Assembly: GCA_947632145.1 (NCBI GenBank)
Contig: CANRNW010000014.1
Span: forward strand, 1 to 33,073
Source: an uncultured Clostridia bacterium
Lineage (GTDB): Bacteria > Bacillota > Clostridia > TANB77 > CAG-508
Length of the DNA stretch: 33,073 bases
Direction: 5' to 3'
This document shows positions 7,768 through 18,304 of the stretch, one piece after another. The notes below the pieces were generated by a model. The model made no database searches, was not told the DNA's origin, and saw only the letters and a list, made by a program, of their open reading frames with translations. The translations under genes and the position numbers were made by a program. Position 1 is the first letter of the stretch, and every line of letters begins with the position of its first letter.

Positions 7768-10395
7768 ATGAGTCAAAAGTATGTATACCTTTTTAGTGAA
7801 GGTAATGCAAAAATGAGAGAATTACTTGGAGGAAAAGGAGCTAACTTAGCAGAAATGACAAGCTTAGGATTACCAATTCCACAAGGATTCACAGTTACAA
7901 CAGAAGCTTGTACACAATATTATACTGATGGAGAAAAGATTTCTGATGAAATTCAACAACAAATTGATGCAGCATTAGTAAAATTAGAAGAAATCACAGG
8001 AAAAAAATTAGGAGATGAAGCAAATCCTTTATTAGTATCTGTTCGTTCAGGAGCTAGAGTTTCTATGCCTGGTATGATGGATACAGTATTAAATTTAGGA
8101 TTAAATGATAAAGTATTACCAACAATAGCTGCAAAAAATGAAAGATTTGCTTATGATAGCTATAGAAGATTTATTCAAATGTTCAGTGATGTTGTTATGG
8201 AAATACCAAAGCCATTATTTGAAAATGCTATAGATGAAATGAAAGCAAAAAGAGGAGTAAAATTAGACACAGAATTAACAGCAGCAGATTTAAAAGAATT
8301 AGTAGATATATTTAAAGGAATATATAAAGAACAAAAAGGTGTTGAATTTCCACAAGATTCTAAAGTTCAATTAAATGAGGCTATTAAAGCCGTATTTAGA
8401 AGCTGGAACAACCCAAGAGCTATAACATATAGAAGATTAAATGATATACCAGGAGACTGGGGAACAGCAGTTAACGTACAACAAATGGTTTTCGGAAATA
8501 TGGGAGACGACTGTGGTACAGGTGTTGCATTTACAAGAAACCCAGCTACAGGAGAAAATAGATTATTTGGTGAATATTTAATGAATGCACAAGGTGAAGA
8601 CGTTGTTGCAGGAATAAGAACACCACAACCAATAGATACATTAAAAACAACAAACGCACAAGCATATGAAGATTTCGTTACATATTCAAACAAATTAGAG
8701 AAATACTTCAAAGATATGCAAGACCTAGAGTTCACAATTGAAAGTGGAAAATTATACATTCTTCAAACAAGAAACGGAAAAAGAACAGCTAATGCAGCAT
8801 TAAAAATAGCTGTAGATTTAGTTTCTGAAGGAATGATAGATGAAAAAGAAGCAGTTTTAAGAGTTGAACCAAAACAATTAGATCAATTATTACATCCAAA
8901 CTTTGATGCTGCTGCACTAAAAGCTGCAAAAGTAGTTGCAAAAGGTTTAGCTGCATCTCCAGGTGCTGCTACAGGTAAAGTTGTATTTACAGCAGATAGA
9001 GCTGTTGAATTACATAAAGCTGGAGAAAAAGATTTAGTATTAGTAAGACTTGAAACATCACCAGAAGATATAGAAGGTATGGTTGTATGTAATGGTGTTT
9101 TAACAGTAAGAGGAGGTATGACATCACACGCTGCCGTTGTTGCTCGTGGTATGGGTACTTGCTGTGTTGCTGGATGTGGAGATATAGTAGTTAATGAAGA
9201 AGAAAAATACTTTACATTACCAGATGGAAGAAAAGTTACAGAAGGTGAATTTATATCACTTGATGGATCAACAGGTAATGTTTACGGAGAAAGAGTAGAA
9301 ACAGTTGATGCAACAGTTTCTGGAAACTTCGCAACATTAATGGGATGGGCAGATAAATATAGACAATTAAAAGTTAGAACAAATGCAGATACTCCAGTAG
9401 ATGCAAAACATGCTTATGATTTTGGAGCAGAAGGTATAGGATTATGTAGAACAGAGCACATGTTCTTTGCACCAGATAGAATAGCAGCTATCAGAGAAAT
9501 GATAGTTTCTAAAACACCTGAACAAAGAGCTAAAGCATTAGCTAAAATATTACCAATGCAAAGAGGAGACTTTGAAAAATTATATAGAGAAATGAAAGGT
9601 TACCCTGTAACAATAAGATTCTTAGACCCACCTTTACATGAATTCGTACCACACGAAGATGAAGATATAGCAGCATTAGCAAAAGAAATGGGATTATCTT
9701 TTGAAGAATTAAAAAATGTTGTAGAAGGATTACATGAATTCAACCCAATGATGGGACATCGTGGATGCCGTTTAGCTGTAACATATCCTGAAATTGCAGA
9801 AATGCAAACAAGAGCTGTTATAGAAGCTGCAATAAATGTAAATAAAGAGGGAATGAATGTAGTTCCTGAAATAATGATTCCATTAGTTGGAGAAGTAAAA
9901 GAATTAAAATATGTAAAAGACATAGTTTGCAAAACAGCAGATGCAGTTATAGCTGAAAATGGTGTTAACTTACAATATCATGTTGGTACAATGATAGAAA
10001 TACCAAGAGCTGCATTAACAGCAGATGAAATAGCAAAAGAAGCTGAATTCTTCTCATTTGGTACAAATGACTTAACACAAATGACATTTGGATTTAGCCG
10101 TGATGATGCTGGTAAATTCTTAGGAGATTACTACGATAAGAAAATTTACGAATCTGATCCATTTGCTAAATTAGATCAAACTGGTGTTGGAAAATTAGTT
10201 GAAATGGCAGCAAAACTTGGAAAACAAACAAGACCAGATATAAAACTTGGAATATGTGGAGAACATGGTGGAGATCCAGCTTCAGTTGAATTCTGCCATA
10301 AAGTAGGATTAACATATGTATCTTGTTCACCATTTAGAGTTCCAATCGCAAGACTTGCAGCAGCACAAGCAGCAATAAAAAATCCAAGAGCATAA
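7768..10395 (+). CDS. ppdK: Pyruvate, phosphate dikinase
   Basis: Interconverts pyruvate, ATP and phosphate with PEP, AMP and pyrophosphate, cytoplasmic; in anaerobic Clostridia it often works in the glycolytic direction. The 875-residue length is typical. An N-terminal ATP-grasp domain ('GGKGANLAEMTSLGLPIPQGFTV', 'SVRSGARVSMPGMMDTVLNLG') is followed by the phosphohistidine swivel domain ('GGMTSHAAVVARGMGTCCVAG', catalytic His in TSHAA). The C-terminal PEP/pyruvate TIM barrel has 'GTMIEIPRAALTADEIA' and 'GICGEHGGDP'. AAGGAGG lies 7 bases before the ATG. This 2.6 kb gene has no in-frame CGG; its CGG trinucleotides all span codon boundaries (TTC GGA, AAC GGA, TAC GGA), and the frame is intact. 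Confidence 0.97.
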   Translation: MSQKYVYLFSEGNAKMRELLGGKGANLAEMTSLGLPIPQGFTVTTEACTQYYTDGEKISDEIQQQIDAALVKLEEITGKKLGDEANPLLVSVRSGARVSMPGMMDTVLNLGLNDKVLPTIAAKNERFAYDSYRRFIQMFSDVVMEIPKPLFENAIDEMKAKRGVKLDTELTAADLKELVDIFKGIYKEQKGVEFPQDSKVQLNEAIKAVFRSWNNPRAITYRRLNDIPGDWGTAVNVQQMVFGNMGDDCGTGVAFTRNPATGENRLFGEYLMNAQGEDVVAGIRTPQPIDTLKTTNAQAYEDFVTYSNKLEKYFKDMQDLEFTIESGKLYILQTRNGKRTANAALKIAVDLVSEGMIDEKEAVLRVEPKQLDQLLHPNFDAAALKAAKVVAKGLAASPGAATGKVVFTADRAVELHKAGEKDLVLVRLETSPEDIEGMVVCNGVLTVRGGMTSHAAVVARGMGTCCVAGCGDIVVNEEEKYFTLPDGRKVTEGEFISLDGSTGNVYGERVETVDATVSGNFATLMGWADKYRQLKVRTNADTPVDAKHAYDFGAEGIGLCRTEHMFFAPDRIAAIREMIVSKTPEQRAKALAKILPMQRGDFEKLYREMKGYPVTIRFLDPPLHEFVPHEDEDIAALAKEMGLSFEELKNVVEGLHEFNPMMGHRGCRLAVTYPEIAEMQTRAVIEAAINVNKEGMNVVPEIMIPLVGEVKELKYVKDIVCKTADAVIAENGVNLQYHVGTMIEIPRAALTADEIAKEAEFFSFGTNDLTQMTFGFSRDDAGKFLGDYYDKKIYESDPFAKLDQTGVGKLVEMAAKLGKQTRPDIKLGICGEHGGDPASVEFCHKVGLTYVSCSPFRVPIARLAAAQAAIKNPRA

Positions 10396-10459
10396 GATAA
10401 AGTGACTTCGTACTGAAGAAAATTTGATATATATAAATAAATTATATATATAGTGTAGA

Positions 10460-10477
10460 GGGCGATTTTAATCGCCC
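10460..10477. repeat. REP-like hairpin, copy 4
   Basis: GGGCGAT-TTTA-ATCGCCC, preceded by GTAGA, in the 115-base gap between ppdK and the next gene. It lacks a T-run, and I see no better terminator for ppdK. Confidence 0.55.
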
Positions 10478-10510
10478 AATAATACACAAATAAATTTAAG
10501 GAGGAAAAAA

Positions 10511-12025
10511 ATGAAAAAATCAACAAAAATTATTATTGCAGTAGTATCTGTTTTAGTAGTAGCAGCAATTGTTTTTGCAGTATTATATTTTGCAACAGAT
10601 TTATTCAAAACTAAAAACCCAAAGAAAGCATTTTTTGAAAGCTTAGAGAAATATGCAATAGGAGATGAAAATTTTAGCTATTCAGAAATGTTAGAAAAAC
10701 TAAAAAGTGAAAAAGACAGTGCATTTGAAGGAAATGGAAAAATTTCTATGAACATTGAACTTGGAGAAGATTTAATGACTGAAGAAATTGAGGCATTATT
10801 AAAAGTATTAAACCAAATGGAAATAAATTATGAATTAAAAGCTGATCCAGAAAATTTAAATGCAAATATGACAATGGATTTTAAATATGATGGAAATGAT
10901 GTTGGAACAGTTGAACTTCTTATGAATGAAGATAAGATTGGATTCAAAGTAAAAGATGTTACAGATAAATATTTAACTGTAGATTTAAAAGATATGCTAG
11001 ATAGCACAAGTTCTTCAGGAAGTCTAGATTTAAGTAGCTTAGAAGAAATATCAGAAGCAGATATAGATGAAATTATAGACTTATTAAATGTTAGTGATGA
11101 ACAAATAAAAACAATAACAAACATAGTTAAAAAAGCATTAGAAGATGCTATACCAGAAGATAATTTCTCTAGTGAAAAAGAGAAAATAACAGTAAATGGA
11201 AAAGAATTAAACACAACAGCATATACTGTTAAAATATCTGGAAATGATGCAATGAATTTCTTAAAAAATGTATTAGAAGGTTTAAAAGATGATGAAGATA
11301 TATTAAACTTAATTGTTGATAAAACAAATAAAATTTTCAATACATTTATAGGAACATCAACAAAAGTAACAAAAAGCCAAGTTAAATCTTTATTAAATTC
11401 AACAATATCTGAATTAGAAAATACAGATGTTGGTGACAGTGTATATAAAATTACTTTATTCGTAAATAAAGACCAAACAGTTAGATTACAATTTGAACAA
11501 GAAGACAATGCAATTATAATTGATTCTATCAAAGAGGGAGACACAACAAATGCAGCATTAAAAGTTAAATCCGATGGATCAGAAATGACTATATTAAATA
11601 TTGAGGAAACTAAAAAAGGTGATGACCAATATTCAACAAAAGTATCTACAGACATAGAAGGAGTAAAAGTAGAATTAACTTTTGATACAGTTTCAAGTGA
11701 AAAAGTAAATATGAAATTATATGCTGAAGTATTAGACCAAATGAAAATAACATTAAATATGGAAGTTGAAGCTAAAGAGGCATCTGTAAAAATTGATAAG
11801 TTAACATCAAATAATTCAATTGATGCTCAAAATATTCCAAGTGATGAAGAAGAAAAAATAATGAGTAATCTAGTAGATTATTTAGAAGAAAATATTCAAA
11901 GTATTGCAGATGATATTGGATACGGAGACGAATTTGAAGAGTATGTAAATTACTTAAAAAATGCTTTATCTTTACAAACATCTGTAGATACTACAATACC
12001 AGAAGAAATTAACGAAGCAGCATAA
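10511..12025 (+). CDS. Membrane-anchored extracytoplasmic protein, function unknown
   Basis: The 504-residue protein begins MKKSTK followed by one hydrophobic segment (residues about 7-29) and a long acidic extracellular region. That region is rich in alternating strands ('GTVELLMNEDKIGFKVKDVTDKYLTVDL') and helical Glu/Asp segments. There is no lipobox Cys, so a single N-terminal membrane anchor is the likely topology. The fold is reminiscent of large uncharacterised DUF-type exported proteins seen in gut Clostridia; I cannot name the family. AAGGAGG lies before the ATG. A strong terminator follows, so the gene is monocistronic. Confidence 0.75.
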   Translation: MKKSTKIIIAVVSVLVVAAIVFAVLYFATDLFKTKNPKKAFFESLEKYAIGDENFSYSEMLEKLKSEKDSAFEGNGKISMNIELGEDLMTEEIEALLKVLNQMEINYELKADPENLNANMTMDFKYDGNDVGTVELLMNEDKIGFKVKDVTDKYLTVDLKDMLDSTSSSGSLDLSSLEEISEADIDEIIDLLNVSDEQIKTITNIVKKALEDAIPEDNFSSEKEKITVNGKELNTTAYTVKISGNDAMNFLKNVLEGLKDDEDILNLIVDKTNKIFNTFIGTSTKVTKSQVKSLLNSTISELENTDVGDSVYKITLFVNKDQTVRLQFEQEDNAIIIDSIKEGDTTNAALKVKSDGSEMTILNIEETKKGDDQYSTKVSTDIEGVKVELTFDTVSSEKVNMKLYAEVLDQMKITLNMEVEAKEASVKIDKLTSNNSIDAQNIPSDEEEKIMSNLVDYLEENIQSIADDIGYGDEFEEYVNYLKNALSLQTSVDTTIPEEINEAA

Positions 12026-12034
12026 CTAAAACTA

Positions 12035-12062
12035 AAAAATGCACATTTATATGTGCATTTTT
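12035..12062 (+). terminator. Rho-independent terminator
   Basis: Twelve-base perfect stem AAAAATGCACAT / ATGTGCATTTTT with loop TTAT, the 3' arm merging into a T-run. Ends the preceding exported-protein gene. Confidence 0.85.
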
Positions 12063-12124
12063 TATTGCAATTGATATATAGCTATATATATTTAAACTTA
12101 AATTCCTTGAATAATAAAAAAGTA

Positions 12125-12143
12125 GGGCGCATAAAAAGCGCCC
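12125..12143. repeat. REP-like hairpin, copy 5
   Basis: GGGCGC...GCGCCC with a 7-base loop, preceded by AGTA and followed by TTTTAT. It lies in the 208-base gap before pgi, after a separate strong terminator, so it is better read as a repeat copy. Confidence 0.55.
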
Positions 12144-12173
12144 TTTTATAATTAAATAAATTTAATTAAATAG

Positions 12174-12202
12174 TTGATAAACGAATTTTAATAATATATA
12201 AT
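12174..12202 (+). promoter_or_regulatory. Sigma-A-type promoter of pgi-rlmB
   Basis: TTGATA (12174-12179), 17-base spacer, TATAAT (12197-12202), 32 bases before the pgi ATG. Confidence 0.7.
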
Positions 12203-12233
12203 TAACTCAATTTAAAAGAAAGAAGGTATTATT

Positions 12234-13526
12234 ATGTTAAAATTAAATTTAGAGAATACTGGAATTAAGGAAGAAGAAATATTAAAATATGCAGAACAAG
12301 TAAAAAATATACATAACAATATACATAGCAAAGCAAATGATGAAAATGAATTTTTAGGTTGGATAGAATTACCTACAAATTATGATAAAGATGAATTTGA
12401 AAGAATAAAACAAGCAGCTAAAAAAATAAGAGATGATTCAGAAGTTTTTGTTAGCATTGGTATAGGTGGTTCATATTTGGGAGCAAGAGCTGTTATAGAG
12501 GCGCTTACGAATACTTTTGGAAGCAAGAAACCAGAAATATTATATGCAGGAAACAATATGAGTCCTAATTATATAAATGAAATGATAGAATATATTGGAG
12601 ATAAAGATATATCTATAAATGTTATATCAAAATCTGGAACTACAACAGAACCTGCAATAGCATTTAGAATGTTCAGAGAGTTATTGGAAACAAAATATGG
12701 GGTAGAAGAAGCAAGAAAGAGAATATATGTAACAACAGACAGGGTAAGAGGTGCATTAAAAACATTATCAGATGAAGAAGGATATAAAACTTTCGTTATA
12801 CCAGATAATATTGGCGGAAGATATTCAGTGCTAACAGCTGTAGGACTACTTCCAATAGCAGTTGCAGGAATTGATATAGAAAAATTGATGCAAGGTGCAA
12901 AAAATGCAGAAGATAAATATTTAGATAAAGAATTGAAATATAATGAATGTTATAAATATGCAGTTGCAAGAAATATATTATATAGTAATGAAAAAAATAC
13001 AGAAATATTAGTTAGTTATGAACCAAAAATGCATTATATGATAGAATGGTGGAAACAACTATATGGAGAGAGCGAAGGAAAAGATAAAAAGGGAATATTC
13101 CCAGCAGGAGTTGAATTCACAACAGATTTGCACTCATTAGGTCAATATATACAAGATGGAAGAAGAAGCTTGTTTGAAACAGTGTTAAATATAGAGAAAC
13201 CTTTGGTAGATATAAAAATAAAATCAGATGAAGATAATTTAGATGGATTAAATTATCTAGCTGGAAAAACATTAGACTATGTTAATAAAAAGGCAATGGA
13301 AGGAACTATAAAAGCCCATGTGTCTGGTGGAGTTCCAAATATAATGATAACTATGGATGAATTAAATGCTGAAAATATTGGAGAATTGATATATTTCTTT
13401 GAAAAAGCATGTGCAATTTCAGGTAATATTTTAGGAGTAAATCCATTTAACCAACCAGGAGTAGAAGAATATAAGAGAAATATGTTTATATTATTAGAAA
13501 AACCAGGGTATGAGGAGACAAAATAA
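12234..13526 (+). CDS. pgi: Glucose-6-phosphate isomerase
   Basis: Cytoplasmic glycolytic enzyme interconverting glucose-6-phosphate and fructose-6-phosphate. The 430-residue length matches the short bacterial form. Visible signatures are '[18 protein letters not shown]', '[16 protein letters not shown]' (phosphate-binding SKSGTT), '[19 protein letters not shown]', and near the end '[16 protein letters not shown]'. AGAAGG lies 8 bases upstream. Its TAA stop overlaps the next ATG by one base (TAATG), implying translational coupling with rlmB. No in-frame CGG. Confidence 0.97.
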   Translation: MLKLNLENTGIKEEEILKYAEQVKNIHNNIHSKANDENEFLGWIELPTNYDKDEFERIKQAAKKIRDDSEVFVSIGIGGSYLGARAVIEALTNTFGSKKPEILYAGNNMSPNYINEMIEYIGDKDISINVISKSGTTTEPAIAFRMFRELLETKYGVEEARKRIYVTTDRVRGALKTLSDEEGYKTFVIPDNIGGRYSVLTAVGLLPIAVAGIDIEKLMQGAKNAEDKYLDKELKYNECYKYAVARNILYSNEKNTEILVSYEPKMHYMIEWWKQLYGESEGKDKKGIFPAGVEFTTDLHSLGQYIQDGRRSLFETVLNIEKPLVDIKIKSDEDNLDGLNYLAGKTLDYVNKKAMEGTIKAHVSGGVPNIMITMDELNAENIGELIYFFEKACAISGNILGVNPFNQPGVEEYKRNMFILLEKPGYEETK

Positions 13527-14341
13527 TGAATAAAAATTATAATAACAAAAAAATAAATAAACCATTTAAAAAACAATATGAGCCAAATAAAGAAAAAGAG
13601 CCTAAAACATATGAAGATATAATAGAGGGAAGAAATTCCGTTTTAGAGTTACTTGCATCAGATAGAGATATAAATAAAATTCTTATACAAAACGGAGAAA
13701 AACATGGCTCAATAAACAAAATAATTGCAATGGCAAAAGAGAAAAGAATAGTTATAGTAGAAACAGAAAAATCAAAATTAGATATGATGTCTGAAACAAA
13801 AAATCACCAAGGTGTTATTGCAATAGTTCCACCTTTTGATTATTGCGAGGTTCAAGATATATTAGATTTAGCGAAAGAAAGAAAAGAAGATCCATTTATA
13901 GTAATGTTAGATGGAATAGAAGATCCTCATAATTTAGGTTCAATAATAAGAACAGCAGAAACAGCAGGAGTTCATGGAATAATAATACCAAAAAGAAGAG
14001 CAGCAAGTGTTAATGCAACAGTAAGTAAAACTTCAGCTGGAGCAGTAGAGCATATGAAAATTGCAAGAGTTAATAACTTGAATGAAACAATAAAGTACTT
14101 AAAAGAGCAGGGGCTTTGGGTAATTGGAACAGATATGCAAACAAATACAGAATACTATAACCAAGACTTAAAAGGACCAATATGTATTATAATAGGAAGT
14201 GAAGGTTTTGGAATAAGTAAACTTGTAAAGGAAAATTGTGACTTACTAATAAAAATACCAATGAAGGGAAAAATAACATCATTAAATGCATCTGTATCTG
14301 CAGGAATTGTAATATATGAAGCGGTAAAGCAAAGGGGATAG
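13526..14341 (+). CDS. rlmB: 23S rRNA 2'-O-methyltransferase, SpoU/TrmH family (RlmB-like)
   Basis: SPOUT-fold methyltransferase that 2'-O-methylates a guanosine in 23S rRNA using S-adenosylmethionine. The 271-residue product has a basic N-terminal extension of about 25 residues. A substrate-binding domain follows ('YEDIIEGRNSVLELL', 'NHQGVIAIVPPFDY'), then the catalytic domain with the three SpoU motifs: 'DGIEDPHNLGSIIRTAETAG' (motif 1, catalytic Asn and Arg), 'IIIGSEGFGISKL' (motif 2) and 'IPMKGKITSLNASVSAGIVIYE' (motif 3). It starts inside the pgi stop codon. A TrmH-type tRNA target cannot be excluded, but the N-terminal domain favours RlmB. Confidence 0.9.
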   Translation: MNKNYNNKKINKPFKKQYEPNKEKEPKTYEDIIEGRNSVLELLASDRDINKILIQNGEKHGSINKIIAMAKEKRIVIVETEKSKLDMMSETKNHQGVIAIVPPFDYCEVQDILDLAKERKEDPFIVMLDGIEDPHNLGSIIRTAETAGVHGIIIPKRRAASVNATVSKTSAGAVEHMKIARVNNLNETIKYLKEQGLWVIGTDMQTNTEYYNQDLKGPICIIIGSEGFGISKLVKENCDLLIKIPMKGKITSLNASVSAGIVIYEAVKQRG

Positions 14342-14347
14342 AAAAAT

Positions 14348-14370
14348 AGGGACGACCATCGGTCGTCCCT
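14348..14370. terminator. Bidirectional hairpin between rlmB and purC, REP-like copy 6
   Basis: Ten-base perfect stem AGGGACGACC / GGTCGTCCCT with loop ATC. It is followed by TATTTTG on the plus strand and ATTTTTC on the minus strand, so it can end both convergent operons. Its AGGGACG...CGTCCCT arms match the palindrome inside the RNase E/G gene at 20243-20276. Confidence 0.65.
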
Positions 14371-14410
14371 TATTTTGCAAACTGTAGAGGTCGTCTCTTC
14401 TACAACCTTC

Positions 14411-15263
14411 TTATTCAAATTTCTTTCCAGTAATACGCTCATATGCTTCAATATATTTTTCAGTAGTGGTTGAAATTACATCTTCTGGAATTGGTGTTGG
14501 ATTTTCAGCATTCCAATTATTTCGCTTTAACCAGTCGCGTAGATATTGTTTATCAAAACTTTTTTGAGATTTACCAACTTCATATTCGTCTGCTGGCCAA
14601 AATCTACTAGAATCAGGAGTTAAAACTTCATCTCCAATAACTAAGTTATTGTTTTCATCTAAACCAAATTCAAATTTTGTATCTGCAATAATAATTCCCT
14701 TAGATAAAGCATATTCAGCGCATTTTTTATAAATTTCGATTGTTTTATTTTTAACTTCATTTGCTAAATCTGTTCCAATTAAATTGCAAACTTCTTCAAA
14801 ACTAATATTTTCATCATGTCCTTCAGCTGCTTTTGTTGTTGGTGTAAATATTGGCTCAGGTAGTTTTTGAGATTCTTGTAAACCAACTGGTAATTTAATT
14901 CCACAAACTTCACCTGATTTTTGATAATTTGCCCATCCGTGAACCTGTTATATAACCTCTAACAATACATTCAATAGGAAGCATTTTTAATTTCTTAACA
15001 AGCATACTTCTTCCTTCAAATTCGGAAGTTTGAAACTCTTTTGGAAAATCCTTTAATTCAGTTGAAATAACATGGTTTGGAATAATATCTTTTATATAGT
15101 TAAACCAAAATGCTGAAATCTTATTTAAAACTTTTCCTTTGTTTTCTACCATAGTTGGTAAGATAACATCAAAAGCAGATATTCTATCAGATACAACTAA
15201 CATAAGTTTATCTTCATCTACTTTGTAAATTTCTCTAACTTTTCCACTACTAATTTTTTTCAT
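14411..15263 (-). CDS. purC: Phosphoribosylaminoimidazole-succinocarboxamide synthase (one CGG +1 shift)
   Basis: SAICAR synthetase: joins CAIR and aspartate using ATP in de novo purine synthesis. Skipping the C at 14939 joins two frames into a 283-residue protein: '[27 protein letters not shown]' at the N-terminus, '[20 protein letters not shown]' across the site, then '[20 protein letters not shown]' and '[33 protein letters not shown]', all family signatures. Without the skip the protein ends at residue 117, within the ATP-binding half. It lies 20 bases downstream of purE on the same strand, an operon. The Gly made by the skip is the second in 'GSGW', a conserved position. Confidence 0.9.
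14936..14939 (-). other. CGG +1 frameshift site 6 (TCA-C-GGA) in purC
   Basis: In-frame CGG is codon 109. Skipping its C restores 'YITGSGWANY'; keeping it gives '[11 protein letters not shown]' and a stop. Confidence 0.9.
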
Positions 15264-15282
15264 AATAAACCTCCATATAAAA

Positions 15283-15804
15283 TTACATTTGTTTTAAATA
15301 TTCTTCATAACCTAAATCTTGTAATTTGCTATTTTTATCTAAAACAGCTTTTTTCATACTTGCTTTGTACTCAATCAATTTAGTTTTTAATTCGGAATTT
15401 GCAATTCCTAAGATAGAAGCAGCAAGAATTCCTGCATTTTTTGCACCATTTATAGCAACTGTTGCAACAGGGATTCCAGATGGCATTTGAACTATAGAAT
15501 ATAAAGAATCTATACCATCTAAAGTTTTTGACTTAATTGGTACACCTATAACAGGAACAGGAACAAGTGCTGCAAAAATACCTGGTAGGTGAGCTGCTCC
15601 TCCAGCACCAGCAATTATAACTTTAACATTATTTTCTTTTAGTTCATTTGCATATTCAAATGCTTCTTCTGGGCATCTATGAACAGATAGAACAGTTATT
15701 TCATAACTTATACCAAAATCATCTAAAAACTTAGCAGCATCCTTCATAATAGGTAAATCAGAATCACTACCCATTATGATAGCAACATCAACATTTTTTT
15801 TCAT
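15283..15804 (-). CDS. purE: N5-carboxyaminoimidazole ribonucleotide mutase
   Basis: Class I PurE converts N5-CAIR to CAIR in purine synthesis, the step before PurC. The 173-residue protein has '[27 protein letters not shown]', the '[10 protein letters not shown]' segment and '[28 protein letters not shown]' with the class I 'AGAAGHLPG'-type loop (here AGGAAHLPG). The usual SAHRTP motif reads SVHRCP; the catalytic His and Arg are kept. GGAGG lies upstream on the minus strand near 15815. Divergent from recD2, with the intergenic region carrying both promoters. Confidence 0.95.
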   Translation of the reverse strand: MKKNVDVAIIMGSDSDLPIMKDAAKFLDDFGISYEITVLSVHRCPEEAFEYANELKENNVKVIIAGAGGAAHLPGIFAALVPVPVIGVPIKSKTLDGIDSLYSIVQMPSGIPVATVAINGAKNAGILAASILGIANSELKTKLIEYKASMKKAVLDKNSKLQDLGYEEYLKQM

Positions 15805-15888
15805 AAAAAATTACCTCCATAAAAATTTATCATCATTATATTACAAAAAAATACATTTAACAATCACATTTACACAAAAAAATATATA

Positions 15889-15897
15889 TGATATAAT
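15889..15897 (+). promoter_or_regulatory. Extended -10 promoter of recD2
   Basis: TGATATAAT with TATAAT at 15892-15897, 28 bases before the TTG start. No good -35 is seen, as expected for extended -10 promoters. Confidence 0.5.
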
Positions 15898-15925
15898 TCT
15901 AAAAAAATTGAAAGAGGAAAAAACA

Positions 15926-18152
15926 TTGGAATTAGAAGGGCAAATTGTCGAAATAATATATAAAAATGATGTTAATAGTTACACAATAGCAGTCTTAGAT
16001 ACTGAAGACAAGGAAGAGATTACGGTTGTTGGTTATTTACCTTTTATAGATACTGGAGATAGTTTAAAATTATTTGGTAAATATGTTGAACATCCAGATT
16101 ATGGAACACAATTTAAAATTGATACATTTGAAAAAATTATGCCTAAAACATTAGGAGCACTTGAAAAGTATCTATCTGGAGGAATAATAAAGGGAGTAGG
16201 CCCCGCAACAGCCAAAAGAATAGTTGATACATTTGGAGAAGAAACAATTTCAATATTTAAGTATGAACCGAATAAATTATCTCAAGTAAAGGGAATATCT
16301 GAAACTAGGGCAATAGAAATTGCAGAAGAGTTTAATGAAAAATGGGAAATGTGGCAAATCGTAGGATTTTTAGAAAGATTTGGTATTGGTGCATCAAACA
16401 GTCAAAAAGTATATAAAAAGCTAGGAGTAAATGCGATAGAAGAAATTGAGAAAAATCCTTATGTTCTATTAGATATAACCTATGGCGTGGATTTTAAGCA
16501 AATAGATAAAATGGCTATGGATTTAGGAATTGCAAGCGATAATGAAAAGAGAATAGAAAGTGCTATAAAATATAGTTTAGTAAGTGCAAGCTATAATGGA
16601 AATACTTGTGTTATAAAGGAAAATCTTATAGTATTTGTAAAGGCTCTTACAAATACAGAAACACAAAATATAGAAAACTGCATAATAAACTTAAAAGGTA
16701 AAGAAGAAATAGCGGTAGAAAAAAGAAATGAAGAAGAATGGGTGTATTTATATCCGTTTTATAAAGCGGAAAAAAACATAGCAGAAAAATTGATTACATT
16801 AAATTCTTCAAAAAACATAAAAAGAATAAGTAATTTAAAACAACTTATAAAAATTCAAGAAAAAATGTTAAAGAAAGAACTTTCAGATAAGCAGAAAGAG
16901 GCAATAGAACAAGTTAATGAAAATAATGTTTCCGTAATTACAGGAGGACCAGGAACTGGAAAAACAACAATAATAAAGTTTATAATAGAAATGTATAAAG
17001 ATAAAAAGATGAAAGTAGTTTTATGTGCCCCAACAGGAAGAGCTGCTAAAAGAATGACAGAAACTACTGGAGAAGAAGCTAAAACCATACATAGATTATT
17101 AGAAATAGGAAAAATAGAAGAAGAAGGAAAACTTTCAAATGTAGATTACGACATAGCTCCAATAGATGCAGATGTTATAATAATAGATGAGATGTCTATG
17201 GTAGATGTGTTTATAATGAATTATCTTTTAAAAGGTATATATTTAGGAACAAAAATAATACTTGTTGGAGATAGCAATCAATTACCATCAGTAGGACCTC
17301 GGAAATATTTTAGAAGATATAATAGAATCAGAGAAAATTCCAACAGTCACATTAAATAAAATTTTCAGACAAGCAGCACAAAGTAAAATAATATTAAATG
17401 CGCATAATGTAAATAATGGGAAATCATTCATAAATAAAGAAGAAATGGGAAAAGATGAATGGGATGATTTAAATAATGACTTTTTCTATATAAATGAGTC
17501 AAATCAAGAAAAAATACAATATAATGTAGTATCTTTATGCAAAGAAAGATTAAAAAAATACGGAGATTATAATTTCTTTTCTGATATTCAAGTATTAACA
17601 CCAACCAAAAAAGGTTCACTTGGAACCAAAGAATTAAATAAATTGTTACAACAATCCTTAAATCCGGAAGAGGATAACTCTAAACAAAAACAAATGGGAG
17701 ATAGAATATTTAGGGTTGGTGATAGAGTTATGCAAATTAAAAACAATTACGACATAATGTGGGAGAAAAGAAATGGAGAACCTAAATTTGGATCAGGTAT
17801 ATTTAATGGAGAATTTGGAATAATTAGTGATATAAGTGAAGAAGAAAAGCAAATAAAAGTAATTTTTGATGATGAAAAGATTGCGTGGTATCAATTTCAA
17901 GATTTAGATCAATTAGAACATGCGTATGCAATAACCATACACAAGTCTCAGGGAAGTGAATTTGATGTTGTATTGATAGTTCTACCACAATCAGCACCAA
18001 TGTTACTTACAAGAAATTTATTATATACAGGAATAACAAGAGCAAAGAAAATGTTAATTGTAATTGGAAGTAAAAATATAATAGAATTTATGATAAACAA
18101 TACTGATAGCAAAAAAAGAAATACTGGACTTAAGTACAAACTATGTGAATAA
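15926..18152 (+). CDS. recD2: RecD2-type ATP-dependent DNA helicase (one CGG +1 shift)
   Basis: 5'-3' superfamily 1B helicase acting in DNA repair independently of RecBC. Skipping C17300 gives 741 residues, the normal size. N-terminal OB-like domain ('VEIIYKNDVNSYTIAVL'), helix-hairpin-helix ('GVGPATAKRIVDTFGEE'), Walker A 'GGPGTGKTT' near residue 340, Walker B 'IIIDEMSMVD', motif III 'VGDSNQLPSVGPGN' across the shift, and C-terminal 'AITIHKSQGSEFD' and 'LLYTGITRAKKMLIVIGS'. The start is TTG at 15926: homologues begin at 'LELEGQIVEIIY', AAAGAGG is 8 bases upstream, and the upstream ATG at 15776 precedes the promoter. Without the skip the helicase would lack all motifs after III. Confidence 0.9.
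17300..17303 (+). other. CGG +1 frameshift site 7 (CCT-C-GGA) in recD2
   Basis: CGG is codon 459. Skipping C gives 'QLPSVGPGNILEDIIES'; reading CGG as Arg gives a 19-residue nonsense tail. Helicase motif III is contiguous only after the skip. Confidence 0.9.
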
Positions 18153-18304
18153 AATTCAAATGGAATCAGTTTTCAATTTTTTACGTAGCATAACTTATAA
18201 CAAAAAATCTTGCTTTTATTATTGTATTAAATAAGACCAATATCGTTCCTTGAAAGTGGTGTGAACCATTGGAAAGCTTTGTAAAATTTGCATTAATATG
18301 GATT

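Noticed and set aside
10828-11655. A 275-codon open frame on the minus strand
   Set aside because: Shadow of the AT-rich exported-protein gene on the plus strand; low-complexity Ser/Phe composition and no ribosome site.
17445-18152. A separate 235-residue protein starting at 17445
   Set aside because: It is the C-terminal part of RecD2 after the CGG shift; helicase motifs continue across the junction.
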